The notes beneath the pieces were generated by a model. The model worked only from the letters and a program-made list of their open reading frames with translations, had not been told where the DNA came from and made no database searches. Shown in pieces: positions 59,266-64,000 of a DNA stretch of 64,000 nucleotides (within the stretch, counting starts at the first letter, position 1; each line of letters starts with the position of its first letter). Position numbers and translations under genes: made by a program. Origin of the DNA: Emydura subglobosa. Its lineage: Eukaryota > Chordata > Testudines > Chelidae. The stretch is taken from positions 4,720,198 to 4,784,197 of the forward strand of contig ML679960.1 in assembly GCA_007922225.1 (NCBI GenBank), in the 5' to 3' direction.

Positions 59266-60000
59266 TTACATACAATTATGGGGGTTTGCAATAGCAACAT
59301 CCTGTTCAGTTGCACCCTAACTTCACCTTTATTTAACTTTAGTGTGCTGGGTTGCTTAGCATCAGATGTCCCTGGCATCCCTGTGAGGGGAGCAGGACTT
59401 AAGTATTTATAATAACAGATGTGTGTCTAGCTATTTAATGGCTACCATATTAGCTGCTGCTCACACCTGTGTGCATGCTCCCTACTGCCATATCACCATG
59501 ATTAGCACACATTAGGTGGAGGAGAGGATATGGCCTTAAGGCAGTAATTTGGCCACTACAAATAAATTTTCCCTCCCTCCCCCTTTCTGGATCCTGGGAT
59601 GGTAGGCGGAGGTTATGGTGTATTGGCTGGAGTGCGTATAACTATAGAACACCTTCATGGCAACTGTACATATACTAGTGTTTTAATCTGTTTGTTTCTA
59701 ATCTATGGTTTATTAACAGAACTATATATGTTAATGTATTTTTTCTTCCTTTCTCTGAATGTACCTAGGGCTCAGTTGTGCTGTTTAAGCTTAACTTTAT
59801 AATGGAGGAGTTGCACAGATACACTGCCAGAGAAGAAGCTCTGTTGAGTCAAATTCCTCCCAAGCTTTTCTGTGCACAGAGTGACTACACAGATTATATC
59901 ATCTAAGATTTTATTCTCATGCGAGTGGTGGGTGGGAGATTGTGTTTTCTGCCCATATTGAGGCATAACAACTGAAGTTACCTTTATAGCATGTGCAAGT
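59266..60000. other. Unannotated DNA
   Basis: No domain or bounded repeat. Confidence 0.5.
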
Positions 60001-60004
60001 TTAA

Positions 60005-60115
60005 TAGATTCATAGTTACATAGATTTTACGATCAGAAGGAACCATTAGATCATCTAGCTTGACCTCTTGCATAATATAGGTCACAGAATTTCATCCAGT
60101 TACTCCTGTAATGAG
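60005..60115 (-). mobile_element. CR1 3' end remnant, antisense
   Basis: 'tagattcatagttacatagattttacgatcagaaggaaccattagatcatctagcttgacctcttgcataatataggtcacagaat' matches the antisense CR1 3' terminus seen at 27370. Confidence 0.65.
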
Positions 60116-60435
60116 CCCGGTAAATGGAGGAAGCCTTCTTGCATCAGTAAGAATCTGTCCCTTGTGAAAAATCAATAAATATTATACTACAGCAGACACT
60201 GATTTAACACTCACTGTTGTGGTAGGCTCACTCTCTGAATTGGAGGTGAAGGAGGTGAGAAAAAGTGACATATAAATACCTAACAATTATGAAGTTTTGA
60301 CAGGTGCTGCAAGGAACTTGAGAATTGCTGCTTAAAATATACCTGAGAAGGAGAACATGGTAGAAAGTGCTTTGTCAAGAGGCTAAAACTACCCCTGTAG
60401 GTTCAGTTGACTGTTGTTTTGAAAGAAAGTAGACA
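60116..60435. other. Unannotated DNA
   Basis: Nothing recognised. Confidence 0.5.
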
Positions 60436-60439
60436 TGTG

Positions 60440-61290
60440 GTTTTCACCCGAGAACCTTTGGATGACAACTGCCAGAGGGCAAAGGGATATATAGGGATAC
60501 AGGGATCCCCTGGGTTTACCAAAGGAATGTAATGTAAGGTCTCTAATAATAGCCTGTGTTACATTGTCATAATAACCATTTGCAAGATGTATGGCCAGAG
60601 AATATGTGAGAAGCTATGTATATATAATAAAGATTATGTTCTCTAGGTCTTAGTTAAAAACAGGTCATTCAAAGATAGTGTGTCTTGAAACAAACTCCTG
60701 CAGCCAGGCCATGAGAGACACTTATCTCCATGGTAGAAAATTATATGTAATACATAGGCGTCTATTAGCATTTTAAGTCAAATGCTAATGAAGAACAGGT
60801 AAAAACTTCACAAGAAAACTAATAGGAAGAGGTAAACAACAGGGGGAAGGGACCACTGAAGGCCTGTTCTGACATATTTAAGAGTACAAACACACACCCC
60901 GGTATCCTTCACCTAACCATGAGTTTGCTTTACAAAAATGGGATCTAAGTCAGGCTTAGTTCAACTTTTATAATTGAACTCAAGTGATACAGGCATGGTG
61001 GTCTAAGGTAAAACTAGTAAACTGTGGTACATTGCTCCTTTGGGATCAGACAGTTTCTGTGGGTACCCAGTGAGCAGGTCCTGGATACCGCACTTTGAAG
61101 AGACTTTAGGGCTAGGGTGCATCTGTTCTCAGCCTGCAATGCAAAGACAGGGCTGGTGTAGTCCAGAGGAGAACGCTTGAGTGGCTGACAGACTGGTGGT
61201 ATTAGGAAGCTAACATCCAGCTAGTACAGGAAAGACTCCCTTGTGCTGGAGACAGGTGGTAACAAGGTAATTCACAACACTGTAGAAGCA
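60440..61290. repeat. LTR-like unclassified repeat
   Basis: A long stretch unlike its AT-rich flanks, with 'tatatataataaagattatg' (AATAAA near 60628), 'ctcctgcagccaggccatgagagac' and 'tttgggatcagacagtttctgtgggtacccagtgagcagg'. The composition fits a reptile LTR or retroviral internal piece as I remember them. Ends and duplication not found. Confidence 0.35.
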
Positions 61291-61444
61291 TCAGAGGGTG
61301 GCTTAACCAGTGATCATATTGCGTTTACTCTTCTAGTTATCCAACCTTTTCTGAATATTTGAAAGTATGTAATGTTCTTTAAGACAGATAATTCTGGGTT
61401 CTATACAGTATTGTTTCTGATCAGTTATGAATAATGTCCCAAGC

Positions 61445-61640
61445 TTTCAAAGCTGGATGGTTGGCAGTGGACTTTTAAATCCATATGTAGGTATCTAAAG
61501 AAAAGTGGCCTGACTTTCACACCCATGAATCCAAATGAAGATGCTGGGCATCTTTGAAGATCAGACCACTTTTTCATAGGTGTCTACATATGGATATGAG
61601 TCTAGCTTTAGGCATCCAATTTTGAAAATTTTAACCTTCA
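61445..61640. repeat. Palindromic element
   Basis: CCATATGTAG (61481-61490) pairs with CTACATATGG (61584-61593), and 'aaaagtggcctgactt' pairs with 'gatcagaccactttt' further in. Outer phrases 'gctttcaaagctgg' and 'ccaattttgaaaatttt' complete the arms. Confidence 0.65.
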
Positions 61641-61799
61641 GCAATAGCTGCATGGAAACTCTATAGCGATATTTATATATTTATTTATTTTTACTTAAAT
61701 GTAATGTCATGAACTAGAGGGGATGGGAAGGTTTGGAGTATCCAAAATTCATATCAACATAAAGCATCCATCTTATTTGTGTTACAATATTACATGCGA

Positions 61800-62125
61800 G
61801 CCCCAACAGAGATCAGAGCCTTATTTTTCAAAACACAGGACAAACACGTAGTAAGATAACAATCCCTGCTTTGAGAATCTTGTAGTTTAAATAGACAAGA
61901 CAGACAAATGAAAAACAGAGGTAAAGTGACTTACCCAAGGTCAAACAACATCTAAGTGGTATAGCTGCCATAGAACACATGGATGAATTCCTGTCCCCAT
62001 TGAAGTTAATGGAGTTTTACCATTGACTTAAGCAGGGCTAGCAGTTCACCCCAAGTCTCTAGCAGAGCACTGAACAGAACACAGATCTCCTGCCTCCTGC
62101 TCTATCCACTGGACCAGCTTCCCAA
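61800..62125 (-). repeat. MIR-type SINE, antisense, interrupted by a foldback element
   Basis: 'gtaaagtgacttacccaaggtcaaacaacatctaagtggtatagctgccatagaacaca' is the antisense SINE core. After an insert (61982-62058) it resumes with 'gaacacagatctcctgcctcctgctctatccactggacca', the antisense head. Confidence 0.75.
61982..62058. repeat. Foldback element nested inside the SINE
   Basis: 'gatgaattcctgtccccattgaagttaatggagttttaccattgacttaagcagggctagcagttcacccc' forms an imperfect palindrome: left 'cccattgaagttaatgg' with right 'ccattgacttaagcagggc'. It splits the SINE, giving its relative age. Confidence 0.6.
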
Positions 62126-62640
62126 TAGCAGCTTGATTTAGAATCCTTTCAGCATTGAAAGGCTGGCCACTTTGGCCCTCATGCTTTACTTTTTCCAGGG
62201 TCCACAGGTGATTTTGTCTGATTAGATAAAGGCTCCTCTGTATACCAGTTTGCATAGCCAAAACGTTTTGTGGTAATTTTGTAAAGCATACTGTTAATGT
62301 CTCCTGGCAAGAGAAAACGACAGTACCATAACTCCAGTATTTTATTTAGGAAACAAGGCATCTTGGGTTGGAGTTCCAATAGCTAAATACCAATATAGTA
62401 TATAGATTAAATACATGTATAATATTTTGTGTGTGTGTGTAAATATTAGTGCAGAAACGTGGAATTTAATATATCAACCACATTTCTTAGCATGAATAAA
62501 ATAAAAGAGAGGATTTGAAAAAATAAAGTTTAAGGGCTAAGTGCAGGGGACCAGGGGGCACAGGGAAGAGAATAAAAAAGCATTCTCACCTTTGTGGACT
62601 TTAAACACAACACCAGTGTGACAACACTACAATTCACCAA
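62126..62640. other. AT-rich DNA
   Basis: A short (GT)n run lies at 62429-62441. Nothing else recognised. Confidence 0.5.
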
Positions 62641-62649
62641 AGGAGAAAG

Positions 62650-62800
62650 ACATTTAGATTTATATTGGGATTGTAAACTCTTTGGAGTAGTGACTAATGC
62701 TTTACTTATACGTGTGCATAGTGCTTGGCACAATTAGGCTCTGGTCACGGACTAGAGCCACTTACTGCTACCACAATACAAATAAATAAAAAACCGAATC
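62650..62800 (+). mobile_element. L2-type 3' tail, plus strand
   Basis: 'gggattgtaaactctttggagtagtgactaatgctttacttatacgtgtgcatagtgcttggcacaattaggctctggtcacggactagagcc', then 'ctaccacaatacaaataaataaa'. Full tail order. Confidence 0.75.
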
Positions 62801-62985
62801 ATAATAATTAATAACAATAACCAAAACTGAGAGGCTGACCAGCATGTGGGGAGCACAGATCTTGCTGTCTTTCAGAAAGTTGTAGAAGGGACTGTGCACT
62901 CCATTATTTGTAGAGGCAGTGCATGACTCAGCACTGCCCTACAATTATTTACAGCTGTGCAAAGTTGTTGTAACACACTATTGCT
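62801..62985. other. Spacer between two L2-type tails
   Basis: Nothing recognised. Confidence 0.5.
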
Positions 62986-62987
62986 TT

Positions 62988-63110
62988 TCTTATTATTTAT
63001 TTGCCTTGCAATAGGGACTGGGAGCCCCAGTCATGGACCAGGATCCCATGTGCTAAGTGTTGTATAAACACTGAACTAAAAGGACAGCTATTGCCCCAAA
63101 CAGCTTCTTG
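62988..63110 (-). mobile_element. L2-type 3' tail, antisense
   Basis: 'tattatttatttgccttgcaatagggactgggagccccagtcatggaccaggatcccatgtgctaagtgttgtataaacac' followed by 'ggacagctattgccccaaacagcttc' is the reverse complement of the tail seen at 62650. The two lie head to head, about 190 bp apart. Confidence 0.75.
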
Positions 63111-64000
63111 TCATCCGATAAGCTTGCGTTTTACAGACACTTTTTATACTCCGGTTGCATTTTTCGAACACCTTGTACCTTGCGTAAAGTGACTACACAA
63201 GATGAAGATGAGTGGGAATCATGCTCCCTGCCTTTAGGGGGACCCACTGGGGCCTGGAGTCTGTGACTCAATGAACACAAATTAACCTTCTGGATAAGTA
63301 AAGAGGAGCTGTCACTCTGCTGCATACTATGTGGTCTTCACTTTTGTTAATTTGACACCTTCATCATACCAGTGACATTCCTGACACTGACATAAATTGC
63401 TGGCCCTAATATGTGTGTGTTTTTAAAGTCCAAAGCTTAGTTACAATATAACTGAAAAAAATGTGACTGATGATTTTCTGATTCCTCACAGTAGAGATCT
63501 TATTTAGATACAGTTGTTTTGCTCTTGTTTTCTGTATTGATCTTATCTCATTTTCTCCATTACAATAAGACATTGACAAGGAATCAGAATACATTCCTCT
63601 TACACATACATTGTAGCTGCGGATTTCTTCCTCTGTTTGATGACATCACAGTTTGTTGCCATGATAAAGACTGTAATAACCCAAATACAAAAAATACAAT
63701 TTGGGGAATGACCAGGAGCATACAAAATGTTAGAGAATAGAGTTCTTATTTTCATGCATGTGTTCTCAGCAATGAAGAACAAGGGAGGAAAAAATAGAGA
63801 AAATACTGTAGCAGAGGTGGCAGCGGTCTCTATAATTCACATCTTATAAAATACTATTTTTCTGATGGTCATAATCTTGTGAAAAATTCACTTTTGGGGA
63901 TGAAACTTTTCAGGCTTAGATCTGCCCAAAGGAGAGTTTCTTAGAAAGTTTAAGCAAAACAAACGAACAAACAAAAAACCCTAAAACAAAAACACAAAAA
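63111..64000. other. AT-rich DNA to the window end
   Basis: No gene. The last 50 bases are A-rich with 'aaacaaac' words and may be the start of a simple repeat or an A-tail cut by the window edge. Confidence 0.5.

Overview
This 64 kb window is vertebrate, non-coding, repeat-rich DNA of about 38-40% GC by eye, most likely from a turtle and less likely from a crocodilian or other reptile. Three kinds of evidence support this. There are many CR1 and L2/L3-type LINE remnants and MIR-type tRNA-derived SINEs. There are complete solo LTRs. There are also many short palindromic elements built around a CATTGACTTCAATGG-like core, a mixture I associate with turtle and crocodilian genomes. Nothing looks bacterial or viral in organisation, and there are no operons, ribosome-binding sites or tightly packed reading frames. 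The species call rests on recognition of repeat style and was not checked against a database.

I found no functional protein-coding gene, tRNA, rRNA or other RNA gene that I can support. The only reading frames with a recognisable protein family belong to retroelements. The clearest is a 5'-truncated CR1 LINE on the minus strand (about 50268-51700) with most of its reverse transcriptase still readable. Others are decayed L2/L3-type reverse transcriptase remnants (1500-2960, 10130-10500, 14390-14600, 33045-33790), CR1 fragments (715-1265, 5083-5190, 6590-6840, 27370-27545, 34215-34592) and a Penelope-like element remnant (about 12044-12430).

Layout. 0-7 kb: old CR1 and L2/L3 LINEs, a palindromic element, a MIR-type SINE and an unclassified LTR-like block. 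7-16 kb: mostly unremarkable AT-rich DNA with L2/L3 pieces, the Penelope remnant, a TA microsatellite and a MIR. 16-18.5 kb: a compound tRNA-like and palindromic repeat interrupted by a minus-strand LTR. 20-27 kb: a full MIR-type SINE and two solo LTRs with target-site duplications (21829-22615, 25777-26849). 27-36 kb: CR1 and L2 ends, a terminal-inverted-repeat element (28793-29104), foldback elements and a repeat-poor block. 36.7-37.5 kb: a third well-bounded solo LTR. 38-50 kb: mostly plain AT-rich DNA with microsatellites, a possible conserved non-coding block near 43.2-44.0 kb, and an LTR-like block carrying a hAT-like insert. 50-51.7 kb: the CR1. 53.4-54.4 kb: a palindromic repeat split by a pogo/Tigger-like MITE with TA duplication. 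56.2-57.0 kb: a run of decayed open frames ending in an A20 tract, possibly a retrocopy of an unidentified gene. 57-64 kb: AT hairpin, LTR-like block, nested SINE and foldback, and L2-type tails.

The sequence does not show genes working together; the window reads as an intergenic or intronic region. Its history can be partly ordered from nested insertions: LTR into L2 tail, MITE into foldback repeat, foldback into SINE. Nothing here amounts to an undescribed system. The items most worth checking are the Penelope remnant with a hammerhead-like motif and the 56 kb retrocopy candidate.
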